Assembly: GCA_022457155.1 (NCBI GenBank)
Contig: JAJGOT010000134.1
Span: 1,550,001-1,614,000 of the forward strand
Direction: 5' to 3'
DNA length: 64,000 bases
From: Cladopsammia gracilis
Lineage: Eukaryota; Cnidaria; Anthozoa; Scleractinia; Dendrophylliidae
The notes under the pieces were generated by a model, which was given only the letters and a program-made list of their open reading frames with translations, was not told the DNA's origin and searched no databases. Shown here piece by piece: positions 34,075 through 44,062 of this stretch; within the stretch, counting starts at the first letter, position 1; each line of letters opens with the position of its first letter. The position numbers were made by a program, and so were the translations under genes.

Positions 34075-34240
34075 ACACAGTATTCGATGAAATCGATAAT
34101 CGGTGAAAATCGATATCAAGCGAACAGTCGATGCCAATTTATCGATAGATATTGGAAAATGTTGTGACTTTTTTAACATGATCGATTTTCATCGATTGTC
34201 ATCGATTTGTTTCGAATTTGTTTTCCAATTGGATCGATTC
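34075..34240. repeat. ATCGAT-rich patch
   Basis: About eight occurrences of ATCGAT or TCGAT variants lie within 165 bases (for example AATCGATAATCGG, AAAATCGATATC, TTTTCATCGATTGTCATCG). Partly inverted to each other. Confidence 0.6.
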
Positions 34241-34376
34241 TTATTACATAAAATTAGCAACTCTTAAAAGCGATGAATATCCCATTTATTCTTTCTCGCG
34301 CTGTAATGTGTCATGCAATAAAAACAATTAATGTTATCTAGAAACGGCGCAAGGTTTGCACTAGTGTACAAGACAC

Positions 34377-34587
34377 TTAACCCTTTAAGCCCCAATATCA
34401 AAATTTAAATTCTCATGTCTAGTCCCATACATTTCCTATAGAAGTAGTAGGGAGAAATTGTTTGGATATCAAGAGAATTCATCTTGTGTGATCATGTCCT
34501 TAATTCTCGTGACCTTTTTGATTGATAGGGCATTGATATTACAAGGAGAAATTTGATGCTGATCACTCTTAGGGCTTAAAGGGTTAA
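34377..34587. mobile_element. TTAA-flanked MITE (piggyBac-like target)
   Basis: TTAACCCTTTAAGCCC and GGGCTTAAAGGGTTAA are perfect inverted ends, with TTAA at both borders. The 180-base core is non-coding. Confidence 0.8.
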
Positions 34588-34976
34588 GGAATACAACCGA
34601 AACGCACACTAAACCGGCAAAGAAATAGATACTTCAGCGTATCTGATATATCAATAGTAAAATTACTTGGGTGTAAGTGGCTTCGATCATCCATTTTCAT
34701 TGGTTGGTCAGGCCGACCTTGGAATAGTATCCATCGTTTGTTTCTTGACCAGAGGCAAGAGCCCATGAATTTAATGGGCTCCCGTCATATTATGGGCTTT
34801 TACCAGCGGGGATAGGCAACGTGAAAATAGGCATGCCGGATAGGCCATACCGATGATGCGAAAGCCAGTGGATAAATGCAACTGGGCATGCAGATCTTGG
34901 AGTGGAACAAAAGTAAGGTGTTGCACAGCAAAGAGGAAAAAAGAGTCCCGGTTGAAACAAGATTATTGACGCACTT

Positions 34977-36050
34977 AGTTTGAATTAAAGTAAACTGTTT
35001 AAACTGAACTTGATAACCCGCAGGAATACCTCGCTTCTAAGCTCCCCCAGCTTTATTTATTGATAAAGTATAATGTGACGTATTTCTTTCAAAAGGTCTA
35101 AAAAGCGAAAACGAATTCCTAAGTTTGTTGTCATTTAGAAAAGTAGTGCAAGTTGGCGACGCTTTGCGGCGTTCTACGCATTACTTTGGTGAATTTCATC
35201 CTGCCGCCAGAACTTAACAATGATATTTTTGTCTTCACTATGGGCAAGATGATGATGATGTACGCTGTAGGGTAATGGACAAATCCAGGATTCGCTTACT
35301 TAAATCCTTTTATATCGTATGTCGTGATAGCTTCTAAACAGGCAAAGCACCCCCAATATGGCGCAAATTTGGCGCACGTAATCCAAAATTATGTACGCAT
35401 GGTTGCGCACGCAGGAAGTCTTTTGTCAGTATGAACGAAACAAACGCAAGCAAACAAAATCAAATGTTGGATCGAATTATTACGATCAGAAAAGCAATAA
35501 CATGTTTTATATGAATTGTTTGACAATTATAGACATTTGATGATTCTACCTCTTTTTATCACAACTGTAATTAAAGACTGTTTCAGCCTCTCATTTGGCA
35601 TATTAACTCATATTTAATACCTTTTTAGAAAACAGTTAGTTTTGCCGCGCAAATCGTCGTCTGTAACACGCGTGACGTGCGTTAAGAAGGAAGAGAATCT
35701 GGAGAACTGATAACTAGCTACTGCTAATAACCTTTCTGGTAAAAAACTTCGTTCTATTTGCGGGTCTCGTTGCTAACAATATCGTTCGCTACGCAGTCTA
35801 GAATACTCTTGCTCGACACATTCCTTGTTCAACTGGTGCGTTTTCTTGTAACGTTCTGACTTAGGCAAAAATTACCATAATAGAAAAAGCCTTTGAAATT
35901 AAACACAGCTTAGGAAAAAATACGAAGTACATATAAAAGACTTAAAATGCTAAGTAAAAGCAACCGTTAAATAACCCTTCTTAATTTTGCGTGATTTGAA
36001 AGATGGTTCGCGGCTATTTCAACTCTTCAATCGGAAGGAGCACCGCGTCA
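34977..36050. repeat. H4-type downstream spacer, inverted duplicate of 26310-28560
   Basis: Runs from TTTGAATTAAAGTAAACT near 34979 to the CGCGGCTATTTCAACTCTTC region at about 36010. It matches the complement of the first H4 spacer without the hAT-like insert. In the plus direction it leads toward an H2A 3' end, as the H4 spacer does in the later units, but no H4 gene or stem-loop precedes it. Confidence 0.75.
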
Positions 36051-36104
36051 CAAACTGATCTTTACTAGGATCATGAGTCGCGTGCGCTTGTGTTTGAATT
36101 AATT

Positions 36105-36560
36105 TTAATTTGACGCTGAAACTGCTAGCGTTTGCCCTTGCAAGTGATTGTATCCCTCAAAACGGTTTTCTGTTATAACATCAAAGATCAAGGAGAAACG
36201 AAACGAAAGCGAACCGAACCTAATTCAATATTTGCCACGCAAACTAGAGCAAGGTCGTGAGCAAAGTAGCCTGTGAATACGGCCGCCTTTCATTGCTACC
36301 GGCTGCAAGAGGCTCATTCCTTAAAACGGTTTTCTCTTTTTGCCTCAAAGATCGAGGCGAATCGAACGCCAGTAACTAATGTTTGGCGCGCAACCTCGAG
36401 CAAGGTCGCGCAAAAATTAACCTTCGAATACAGCCGCCTTTCATTGATAGCGGACTACTAGAGGCGCATTCTTTAAAACGGTTTTCGCTTTTTGCAGAAA
36501 AGATCAAGGCGAACTGAACGGAATTCAGCAATGTTTGGCGCGCAAACTTGCTTATATAAA
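36105..36560 (+). repeat. Tandem repeat, about 157-bp unit, three copies
   Basis: The blocks start near 36105, 36265 and 36420. Each carries CGGTTTTC, then AAGATC(A/G)AGG.GAA, then an (A)ATGTTTGGCGCGCAA-type end. The copies are diverged. The array stops about 75 bases before the H2A stem-loop. Confidence 0.7.
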
Positions 36561-36635
36561 AAATTTCTACTTTCTCTAATATATGGACAGCCTGTTAAAT
36601 AGGACTGATTGGTCATGACTTTTATAACAGTTGGT

Positions 36636-36651
36636 GGCTCCTAAAGGAGCC
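36636..36651 (-). terminator. Histone 3' stem-loop (H2A, first copy)
   Basis: GGCTCCTTTAGGAGCC on the minus strand, then AAAGTCATGACCAA. Confidence 0.95.
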
Positions 36652-36675
36652 GTTTTTGTAAATGAAAGCTCAGAT

Positions 36676-37056
36676 TTAAGCTTTCGCCTTCTTCTCGGTC
36701 TTCTTGGGCAGAAGAACAGCCTGGATGTTGGGAAGAACACCTCCCTGGGCGATGGTGACACCGGCGAGCAATTTGTTCAACTCCTCGTCATTTCGGACAG
36801 CCAGCTGAAGGTGACGGGGGATGATTCTGGTTTTCTTGTTGTCACGAGCAGCGTTGCCTGCCAACTCGAGGATCTCAGCGCTCAAATACTCGAGCACAGC
36901 GGCCAAGTACACTGGAGCTCCGGCGCCAACACGTTCACCATAGTTACCTTTGCGAAGAAGACGGTGGATACGACCAACAGGGAACTGAAGCCCTGCTCGG
37001 GATGATCGGCTCTTGGACTTGGTGCCCTTTGCCTTTCCTTTACCGCGACCAGACAT
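36676..37056 (-). CDS. H2A: Histone H2A
   Basis: 126 residues, intronless, [19 protein letters not shown] at the start and [11 protein letters not shown] at the end. The fold includes [14 protein letters not shown] and the acidic-patch helix [16 protein letters not shown]. The C-tail has no SQ(E/D) motif, so it is canonical H2A, not H2A.X, and lacks H2A.Z signatures. Partner of H2B. ATG 37056 is used, although the frame is open 37 codons upstream. Divergent from H2B (37376). All three H2A copies of the window encode the same protein. Confidence 0.99.
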   Translation of the reverse strand: MSGRGKGKAKGTKSKSRSSRAGLQFPVGRIHRLLRKGNYGERVGAGAPVYLAAVLEYLSAEILELAGNAARDNKKTRIIPRHLQLAVRNDEELNKLLAGVTIAQGGVLPNIQAVLLPKKTEKKAKA

Positions 37057-37375
37057 GTTTTCGTAATTTGCTTTGCACACAGAATTGTATGAATGAAATG
37101 AAGTCAACAGCATACAAAATTTATTGCCAACCACTGTTGTCGAAAAGGATCTAAACGCACCAATCAAATTGTAGATTTTGAAAGTGATATTATATAAACA
37201 TAATACTTATCTGATCAAATATGGGTGAAAAGATTGACCCACGCGCTGGGATAGCCAATCAAAAATGAGATATTTCGATCCGTATGGTAATTGATCCCTG
37301 GTGGATTTTACTATAAATACAATATTCTTCTTGAGTTCAATTCATTCTGATTTACAGAGTGCATTCAGCGTTAAC
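37057..37375. promoter_or_regulatory. Divergent H2A-H2B promoter region (copy 1)
   Basis: TATAAAT at 37312-37318 for H2B and TTATATAA at 37190-37197 for H2A (minus). CCAAT-type boxes occur as CACCAATC (37159-37166) and GCCAATCA (37254-37261). It is nearly identical to 47567-47886. Confidence 0.85.
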
Positions 37376-37741
37376 ATGGCGCCTAAACCTGTAGCCTCAA
37401 AAGGATCGAAAAAGGCCGGCAAGAAGGCCGTTGAAGGGAAGAAGAAGCGACGGGGAAAGAGAAAGGAAAGCTATGCTATCTACATCTACAAGGTGTTGAA
37501 GCAAGTCCACCCCGATACTGGTATCTCCAGCAAAGCCATGGGCATCATGAACTCGTTTGTTAACGACATCTTCGAGCGCATCGCCACCGAAGCTTCCCGC
37601 CTTGCCCACTACAACAAGAAATCAACCATCAGCTCCCGCGAGATCCAGACCGCCATCAGGCTGCTTCTGCCCGGTGAACTGGCCAAACACGCCGTCAGTG
37701 AAGGAACCAAGGCTGTGACCAAGTACACTAGCAGCAAGTAA
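37376..37741 (+). CDS. H2B: Histone H2B
   Basis: 121 residues, intronless, N-tail [17 protein letters not shown], then [19 protein letters not shown], and the C-terminal helix ending VTKYTSSK with the conserved ubiquitin-acceptor lysine. Partner of H2A. ATG 37376 follows TTAAC; upstream in-frame codons are leader, since the TATA box lies inside them. Encodes the same protein as 47887-48252. Confidence 0.99.
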   Translation: MAPKPVASKGSKKAGKKAVEGKKKRRGKRKESYAIYIYKVLKQVHPDTGISSKAMGIMNSFVNDIFERIATEASRLAHYNKKSTISSREIQTAIRLLLPGELAKHAVSEGTKAVTKYTSSK

Positions 37742-37773
37742 ACTCACTTGTGGGTTTACCGCCAAAATCAAAC

Positions 37774-37789
37774 GGCTCTTTTAGGAGCC
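37774..37789 (+). terminator. Histone 3' stem-loop (H2B, first copy)
   Basis: GGCTCTTTTAGGAGCC: one G:U wobble closes the loop, as also at 54215. Then AAAGCAATGACCAAC. Confidence 0.95.
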
Positions 37790-38581
37790 ACCAAATGTTA
37801 TTAAAGCAATGACCAACATGACTTTGCTAGCTCTCAAATACTCCATCGCTTTCGTTTGACCGACAATGCTCAGTATCACTGACTCTCGTGCTCTCACATG
37901 AAGTTGAATAACTATTGCTTTTTATTTGACCGCCAATTCTCATTCAAGCTGTATCCGCTCAAATTTTAATGAGAATGAATAAGACTTCAAATTCTCGCCC
38001 TCCTTTGATCACCAATTCTCATACGCTTTCCTCGCGCTCAGTCTCCGGCAACAAGTTCGAATCTGCTCAAAATTTGTTGAGAATGCACTACAGAGTTCAC
38101 GCTTTCGCTCGTATGATCACTTATTAGTCTACAACTGTCATAAGAATAAATTTTTATACTTTCTCCTTCACTCTTATGCTGTCACACCACGATAGTCTGA
38201 CTTATCAGGCCTGTAACAGTTTATCATAAGGCCACGAGAGTTCAAGTGTCTTCAAACCCTCGCTTTAGGTTAAACGCCAACCCTTTATGCGGTCTTCACC
38301 CAGGCTTGTCAGCTCTCGCTCTCCATTTGACTGCAATTATTTAAAACTCACACGCGCTCTTAACTTTTATGCGCTCTCGTTTTTCATTAAACACTTTCTA
38401 CTCTCGAATTTATTTTCTGTATACATAATGTTGCTTTGATATTCATGCATGTATCGAAACATTACAACTAACGTTTAACATGTAGTAAAATTACACGTCA
38501 GATAAAGGACCGAGCGACATACTCTTGTGTATGGAGAACCGATTAAGGAAAGCACTGGACTAAATATTTTACAGTCACTTG
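37790..38581. repeat. Post-H2B spacer, duplicate of about 48300-49325
   Basis: It matches the spacer after the second H2B almost base for base. The second copy has about 222 extra bases (48345-48567). A loose repeat, TTTGACCGCCAATTCTCAT, recurs three or four times. The match ends at TTTTACAGTCAC, where the inserted block begins. Confidence 0.85.
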
Positions 38582-38957
38582 CAGGGGTGGCGAATGGTAC
38601 CTTCAAAATCGTGGGTCTCGGAAAATTTTGGTCCGGTCTCGAAATCTCGGCAGTTTTTGTTTGAAGTCTCATGCAAAGTCTCGTTTGGCTGGTGTTTTTA
38701 CTGTCTCGGAGTCTCGGATTTTTTTCCTCAAGGTCTCGGAGTCTCGGATACTTTTTTTAAGCATTCTTGATTCTTCATCCTTGTTCGGTTGTTTGATAGG
38801 TGATTCGGATATTTTTGGCACTGAGTCTCGGGCTCGGTTTTTTCCCGCATTGGGTCTCGGGCTCGGATTTTATAACGTAGCTGCGGTCGCGGTCTCGGAT
38901 TTTGAAACAAGGGTCTCGGCGTCTCGGCGAGTCTCGGATCTACCATTCGCCACGCCT
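38582..38957. mobile_element. TIR element rich in GTCTCGG repeats (hAT-like ends)
   Basis: CAGGGGTGGCGAATGGTA at the left is inverted at the right as TACCATTCGCCACGCCTA. CAGGGGTGG is a common hAT-type end. The core repeats GGTCTCGGAGTCTCGG and variants more than ten times. No matching target duplication was found, so one border may have been changed by recombination. Confidence 0.7.
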
Positions 38958-39364
38958 ATAAGAGCTGTGCATCTAATTTCGGCCCAGTCCAAGTAAGAAT
39001 ACTTTGGTGCTGTTACCTTCGTGTTCTCACCATGTCCGGCGAGCAAGCTCCCATGGCGGAGGTAGTTCCAGATAGTTCAAGCGCTTCTTCAGTCAGCTCA
39101 AGCGCCTCAACCAGGCCCAGCTAACCAGAACCGTTATACTGGTAAACTTTTCTTTAGTATTTGTCCGGCTATTTAGCCGTTTCGTCGCTTGTTCCCCCGC
39201 GGCTCCACGTGCTCGCCGGTTTTTATCTCCTCACCCTGCTCCTTGTCCCTTATCCGTTAGCCTCGTTTCTTTCTAAAGTTTTTCGCTTCCCTACAGCTTT
39301 TATGGAATTTACACGCTTTTATATTTGGTTGTTGAGCTATTTATTGCTTTGCGTGCTTCGCTTC

Positions 39365-40925
39365 TCAAACACCGGGTTTGTGCAGTACTCTTCCCTCGGT
39401 TCCCCCTTTTCAGTTTGTACGCTTATTATGTTTGTACGTTTATTTTTTTTTTTTGCGTATTTTGCCTCATAAACATCGGGTTTGTGCAATGCTTTTCCCT
39501 CATTTCTCATTTAGTTTGTACGCCTGTATTTGTCCAGTTTTGTTATGCGTACTTTGCCTCGTAAACATTGGGTTGGTGCAGTGCTTTTCCCTCGGGTTTC
39601 TTTTTAGTTTGTACGCTTGTTTGGGACGTTTTGTTTTATGCGTTCTTTGCCTCACAAACACCTGGTTTGTGCAGTGCTTTTGAAGTTTCTACGCCTTTTT
39701 TTTGTCACGTTTTTTTATGCGTACTTTGCCGCACAAATATCGGGTCTGTGCAGTGCTTTAGAAGTTTTTACGCCTATATTTGTCACGTTTTGTTATGCGT
39801 ATTTTGCCTCACAAACATCGAGTTTGTGACGTGTTTTTCAAGTTTGTACGCTTTTATTTGTGACGTTTCGTTAATTTGCGTACTTTACCTCACAAACATT
39901 GGGTTTGTGCAGTGCTTTTGAAGTTTGTACGCCTTTATTTGTCACGTTTTGTTATGTATATACTTTGCCTCACAAACATCGGGTTTGTGAAGTGCTTTTG
40001 AAGTTTGTACGCCTTTATTTGTGACGTTTTGTTAATATGCGTACTTTGCCTCACGAACACCGGGTTTGTGCAGTGCTTTCAGGAAGTTTGTACGACTTTA
40101 TTTGTGACGTTTTGTTATGCGTACTTTGCCTCGCAAACATCGGGATTGTGTAGTGCTTTCGAAGTTTGTACGCCTCTATTATGCGTACTTTGCCTCACAA
40201 ACACCGGGTTTGTGCTGTGCTTTCGAAGTTTGTACGCCTTTATTATGCGTACTTTGCCTCACAAACATCGGGTTTGTGCAGTGCCTTTGAAGTTTGTACC
40301 CCTTTATTTGTCACGTTCTGTTATGCGTACTTTGCCTCGCAAACATCGCGTTTGTGCAGTGCCTTTGAAGTTTAAGCCTTTATTTCTCACGTTTTGTTAT
40401 GCGTACTTTGCCTCTCAAACATCGGGTTTGTGCAGTGCCTTTGACGTTTGTACGCCTTTATTTGTCACGCTTTGTTATGCGTACTTTGCCTCACAAACAT
40501 CGGGTTTGTGCAGTGCTTTTAAGTTTGTACGCCTTTATTTATGACGTTTTTTTAATGCGTACTTTGCCTCGCAAACATCGGGTTTGTGTAGTGCTTTTGA
40601 AGTTTGTACGCCTTTACTCGTGACGCCTTTATTATGCGTACTTTGCCTCATCCACAAACATCGGGTTTGTGCAGTGCCTTTGAAGTTTGTACGCCTTTAT
40701 TTGTCACGTTCTGTTATGCGTACTTTGCCTCGCAAACATCGGGTTTGTGCAGTGCCTTTGAAGTTTGTACGCCTGTATTTGTCACGTTTTGTTAATATGA
40801 GTACTTTGCCTCACAAATATCTGGTTTGTGTAGTGCTTTCGAGGTTTATACGCCTTTATCTGTCAAGTTTTTGTTATTAGTACTTTGCCTTACAGACATC
40901 GAGTCTGTGCCATGCTTCGCTCAGT
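39365..40925 (+). repeat. Tandem repeat array, about 80-bp unit, about 20 copies
   Basis: Units centre on GGGTTTGTGCAGTGCTTT, TTTGTACGCCTTTATTTGTC and GTTATGCGTACTTTGCCTC. Spacing is mostly 60-95 bases with modal value near 80. Copies in the middle (40000-40800) are the most alike. Because 80 is not a multiple of three, all forward frames show long but meaningless open stretches. Confidence 0.9.
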
Positions 40926-41277
40926 TCCGTTGAAGTTTGTATACGTTGGTTTTTATTACCCCGGGTCTGCTTGTTCCTGTATTTATTTTTATGTTTTAAA
41001 TTTTGCAGATTCGATATTTTTCATGTCTTTGGCATCCTATTGTTTCCTTTTCTATATTATTGTTGCCAGTTCTACCCGGTTTAGCACTCTTTTATTGTGC
41101 GTTCCGCCTTTATTAGTGGATTTTATGGTTCGTTTGTTCATCTTGGTGTTAAACTCGAAGTTACATACTTCGGGTAGTTATCCGTATTCCTTTCCGTTTA
41201 CTCTTTATTTCCCTGTCATTTGCGGAGTTTGTTTCGTTCCGCGCCCTCTCCCGCGCCATTTATCTCGATTCCTTATT

Positions 41278-42066
41278 TTCCCATGGTAGCCTGAAAGGGT
41301 GTCTAATGCCCTAGTCGGATTACTGACGCTCAGGTTGCCATCCCTTGGGTGGGTTCTCTCGCAAGTTTCCCGCGCACAATCGTTTACGTTTTTGTCGACA
41401 TTATATCCTGTTCACCACTCAAGGGCTGGCAGCCTTTATATCATATATATTTGTAATGTACAGAGTATAACCGTCCTTTTCAACTGCAGAGCTTTGCTTT
41501 GTCCTCTGCTTATGCTATTTAAAGACACCATGAAAAGAGTTTTCCAGTTTTCTGATTTCTTGACCGTTATACAAGATGTTTTATCTGCCACGCCTAGGAT
41601 ATGTCGCTTTCTGGCTTCCAAAGGCTCCCGGAAAAAGACGCAGGTCCACATCACTTCTATGTCCTCCTCTAGAAGGCCTAAAATTCATATCCGTGGTTGC
41701 CCTGTTCGCCTATCCTGTTCCGCGCCTTCTGCCGCGCTATTTGTTTCGCTCCCCTTTTCCCATGGTAGCCTGAAAGGGTGTCTAATGCCCTAGTCGGATT
41801 ACTGACGCTCAGGTTGCCATCCGTTGGGTGGGTCTCTCGCGAGTTTCCCGCGCACAATCGTTTGCGTTTTCCCCAACACTATGCCCTGTTCGCCACTCAA
41901 GGGCTGGCAGCCTTTATATCGTATATATTTGCCATGTAAGAAGCCGTCTTTACCAATTGCAGAGCATCCCTTTGTCCTCCGCTTATGCTAATCAAAGACT
42001 CCCTAAAAGGAGTTTTTTTAGTTTTTGAGTTCTTTGCCGGGATGCAAGATGTTTTCTGCCACACGT
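41278..42066 (+). repeat. Direct tandem duplication, about 480-bp unit (second copy shortened)
   Basis: CCCATGGTAGCCTGAAAGG, GTGTCTAATGCCCTAGTCGG and CAAGGGCTGGCAGCCTTTAT occur at 41280-41440 and again at 41758-41925. Copy 1 is about 478 bases and copy 2 is shorter at the 3' side. A TATA-like TTTATATC(A/G)TATATAT follows in both. Confidence 0.85.
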
Positions 42067-42868
42067 ATTGAGCAGATTACGAACTCTACTTTACAGGGTT
42101 ACAGTCCCGCCTCCGTTACTATCTGCAAGACGCTCAAATTTACGAGGGCAAACTCTGCACAGCTTTAGAGCCTGGGTGGCTATTTCTCTATTTTTTTATC
42201 CTTCACTCTAGACGCTATGGCTCATTTTGGTTGGTGCCATGCTTGCTCCTACCGCATTCTATAACATGAATGCTGCACAAGACCTTCGTTTTACAGGACC
42301 ATCGGAGTTGCTTTCTCGCCATGTCTCCTTTAGATTTGGGTGGTTAGATGGGATTTTCTGGTTTGGGGTTTTAGGTTTGAGTATTGACAAGTGTCTCGGG
42401 TTATTTGGTGTTAGGCCATTGTAACGTTTGACGTCTGGGCACGGTCGCATATCTCCATCTCTTATTAAGCAAGCGTGAAAGGGACTGTCGCGAATAGTAT
42501 GCTATTCGCTCCAGTCCTTTACAGAGCGAGTATAAATAAGAGCTGTGCATCTTATTTCGGCCCAGTTCAAGTAAGAATCCTTCAGTTGTTGGCAGCCGTA
42601 CTTGTTATCTCTCTCTTTCGCGCTTGCCTCCTATGCCTGCGTGCTTTTCTTTCCCCTCCCTCCCTTTCCCTATCCGTTTTCACGTCCTACTCTCTCAAGC
42701 ACGGTCACATATCTCCATCTCTTATTAAGCAAGCGTGAAAGGGACTGTCGCGAATAGTATGCTATTATTTTAATTGAACTCTGATCTTTTGATAGATGCT
42801 GTAAGACTCCTTTGGATTCATATAGAGAGAACATAACATGTGAACTGAAATTTATTCCTTATAAGATA

Positions 42869-43072
42869 ATGACAAAAGATGGGACAGACATGCCTTACAA
42901 AGAAATTGGTATCTTGATTTACACTAAAGAAAACATTATTTTCATTTTAAAAAGCGTTGATCCTGACCTTAAATTTCCGAGAAAAACATGTTTCTTTTAT
43001 AATTATTTGAGCTGTACACTAAAGACAAGACAAAGATGTATACGTATCAATTCGAAAATTTATGAGAAATAA
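42869..43072 (+). CDS. Small AT-rich ORF, unknown (67 codons)
   Basis: ATG 42869 begins MTKDGTDMPYKEIGILIYTK and the frame runs to TAA at 43070-43072. It is open about 19 codons further up. Composition (many I, K, Y, F) follows the local AT bias. No family is recognised. It is squeezed between the split-repeat element and a minisatellite and may be chance or an element remnant. Confidence 0.2.
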   Translation: MTKDGTDMPYKEIGILIYTKENIIFILKSVDPDLKFPRKTCFFYNYLSCTLKTRQRCIRINSKIYEK

Positions 43073-43137
43073 GAATGAAGACAATTGCACTCATACGATT
43101 TTTCGCTTGGGTTGTGCGGCCCGTATCTACTTTCAGA

Positions 43138-43725
43138 CCACCCCAGGTAAGTACATCCGCCCCAGGTTGGCACATCCACCCCAGGTAAGTACATCCGCCC
43201 CAGGTCGGCACATCCGCCCCAGGTAAGTACATCCACCCCAGGACGGCACATCCGCCCCAGGTCGACACATCCACCCCAGGACAGCACATCCGCCCCAGGA
43301 CGGCACATCCGCCCCAGGTAAGTACATCCGCCCCAGGTCGACACATCCACCCCAGGACAGCACATCCGCCCCAGGTCGGTACATCCACCCCAGGACGGCA
43401 CATCCGCCCCAGGTAAGTACATCCGCCCCAGGTCGACACATCCACCCCAGGACAGCACATCCGCCCCAGGTCGGTACATCCACCCCAGGTAAGTACATCC
43501 GCCCCAGGTAAGTACATCCATCCCAGGTCGACACATCCACCCCAGGACAGCACATCCGCCCCAGGTCGGTACATCCGCCCCAGGTAAGTACATCCGCCCC
43601 AGGTGAGTACATCCGCCCCAGGTCGACACATCCACCCCATGACAGCACATCCGCCCCAGGTCGGCACATCCACCCCAGGTCGGCACATCCGCCCCAGGTC
43701 TGCACATCCGCCCCCAGGTCGGCAT
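43138..43725. repeat. Minisatellite, 19-bp unit, about 31 copies
   Basis: The unit is ACATCC(G/A)CCCCAGG followed by one of a few five-base suffixes (TAAGT, TCGGC, TCGAC, ACGGC, ACAGC). Suffix types recur in a partly regular order, suggesting a higher-order unit of three. No stop codon occurs in any minus frame, which produces three overlapping long but artefactual ORFs. Confidence 0.95.
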
Positions 43726-44062
43726 CATTAAGGTAGCCACAATCAAGGCATGGAGCTGCTGGCTTCCAGATTCTAGGTCGCTGAATCTAAAGAAAGGACA
43801 GACGGAAGCGAGTTGGTAATACTGAAAGCATACAAATCCCAAGGTAAAGGACGTGTGGAAAAAACGTCTACATGAGCGGCAGGACGACTAGCGCGGCAGG
43901 ACGAGAGACGAGGAGTCTAACTGATTCCAAGGACTGGTTGACTTTGGAAACAGTAAGGGCCGATTGCAAAGACTCTACTCTTTGGCGAAGGTCCTCATAA
44001 TCCTACGAAGGGATAAAGAAAAAATGAGAAAATAGTGAAAACTCCACACGCAGGTGAAAAAA
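43726..44062. other. Short unique interval between two minisatellites
   Basis: No repeat or gene could be supported here. Confidence 0.4.

Larger units (their letters stand above)
33185..34976. other. Repeat-bearing spacer after H1
   Basis: No gene is supported. It holds a short TIR element (33788-33884), an ATCGAT-rich stretch (34075-34240) and a TTAA-flanked element (34377-34587). TTAACCCTTTCACTCCCAG at about 33256 resembles one end of another TTAA-type element whose partner end was not found. Confidence 0.5.
38955..42768 (+). mobile_element. Unrecognised element with split direct repeats
   Basis: Segment A, TATAAGAGCTGTGCATCT with TTCGGCCCAGTCCAAGTAAG, lies at about 38955-38999 and again at about 42528-42583. 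Segment B, CATATCTCCATCTCTTATT through GCGAATAGTATGCTATT, lies at 42439-42507 and again at 42702-42768. The order A-interior-B-A-B recalls the split direct repeats of PAT/Ngaro-type tyrosine-recombinase retrotransposons. No reverse transcriptase or recombinase frame was found in the interior, which is filled by tandem repeats. A chance arrangement of nested repeats is possible. Confidence 0.35.

Noticed and set aside
39161..40880. Several 70-180-codon plus-strand ORFs
   Set aside because: They are shadows of the 80-bp tandem repeat in rotating frames.
42528..42590. Spliced-leader RNA gene
   Set aside because: A leader-like segment with a donor is present, but no Sm-binding site or compact snRNA fold follows within about 100 bases, and trans-splicing is not established for anthozoans. 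Kept only as a transcription-start observation.
43047..43842. Three long overlapping minus-strand ORFs (190-260 codons) with W-G-G-C repeats
   Set aside because: They are produced by the 19-bp minisatellite, which has no stop in any minus frame; a 19-bp period gives the same peptide phases in all frames. No start context, splice site or non-repeat domain supports a protein.
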